Assembly: GCA_034336665.1 (NCBI GenBank)
Contig: CM067568.1
Span: forward strand, 37,366,770 to 37,430,769
DNA from: Luscinia megarhynchos
Taxonomy: Eukaryota > Chordata > Aves > Passeriformes > Turdidae
Direction: 5' to 3'
Length of the DNA stretch: 64,000 bases
Part shown: piece by piece, positions 63,471 through 64,000 of the stretch
Numbering within the stretch: position 1 is the stretch's first letter
Layout of the letters: each line of letters starts with the position of its first letter
The notes under the pieces: model-generated
The model's input: the letters and a program-made list of their open reading frames with translations, nothing else
Database searches by the model: none
Told to the model about the DNA's origin: nothing
Program-made: the position numbers and the translations under genes

Positions 63471-64000
63471 CTTCAAACACACACAAGTACTACTACCATA
63501 CTATATCCTGTAATATTTATATTGTAGTACTAGTCTGCAGCCAGTTTTCAGGAAATCCCTGCTTCAGAGGAAGAGAAAATAAATTAGTGAAATTGGATTT
63601 CGACAGGCAACAGAGAATCTGGACTACAAAATGTGAAAGTCTCCTTTTAAATATTCATTTAAGGAACAAATGCAATGCCAGATAGCTCTGCAGTTGTGAA
63701 TAGAGTCTCAGGCATTAGAGAAAAAAGAAGATAGTATACACAGAACACAAATGTATCATATTTGGCCCCTCTTTGAACCCTGTTTCACATATTTTTGTGA
63801 CAGCTATTCAAACACCTTAAGTATCAAAGATGTGACTTGTAGGATAAAATAGGTAAGTTCTGGCAGTAACACATTTATATCTATCCAGGATTTAATAGGT
63901 GCTCAAATTTATTCCGTTGCTACTGAATTCTGCTAATAACTGTGTGAGCCACTAGGATGTGTATTAACAGATAAACATTCTCAGAGTTAAGAATAGAAGT
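63471..64000. other. Unique AT-rich DNA to the window end
   Basis: Nothing recognised beyond ordinary AT-rich sequence. No open frame of note occurs, and no repeat continues past the CR1 tail. Confidence 0.6.

Noticed and set aside
1..64000. Bacterial-type features such as operons, ribosome binding sites, CRISPR arrays or attachment sites
   Set aside because: The CR1 elements, low CpG content and absence of dense coding sequence mark vertebrate nuclear DNA, so such features are not expected and none was seen.

Overview
The window looks like vertebrate, most likely avian, nuclear DNA from a gene-poor region (intergenic or deep intronic). It is AT-rich with few CpG dinucleotides and has no convincing coding exon on either strand. 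The recognisable interspersed repeats are fragments of CR1, the dominant LINE of birds and other sauropsids. Total repeat content is low, and there is a long ATTCT microsatellite of a kind common in birds. The species and chromosome cannot be read from the sequence.

Layout. 1-12 kb: unique AT-rich DNA with a decayed CR1 3' end (5325-5412), an imperfect pentamer array (7144-7183), a purine tract (8625-8675) and an isolated CpG-dense patch with a NotI octamer (about 10182-10198). 12-24 kb: a duplicated palindrome (12337-12386), homopolymer and T/G tracts, and otherwise unique DNA. 24.6-25.1 kb: a decayed minus-strand reverse-transcriptase remnant that reads as L1-like rather than CR1-like; this is the most unexpected item. 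25-41 kb: unique DNA with several short perfect palindromes, a T-run/G-run junction, a TA/TG microsatellite and a few motif-dense stretches that could be conserved regulatory DNA. 41-64 kb: a TATA-like site, a CR1 fragment (43245-43408), an A/C-rich tract (45171-45300), the ATTCT array (59004-59109) and a well-preserved CR1 3' end (63261-63470).

No genes act together here. The open frames are short (143 codons at most), lack recognisable domains and do not form exon-intron patterns; I treat them as chance. Everything offered as regulatory is inferred from motifs, and comparison with other bird genomes would decide it. No tRNA, rRNA, snRNA, known microRNA, CRISPR array or complete mobile element was recognised.
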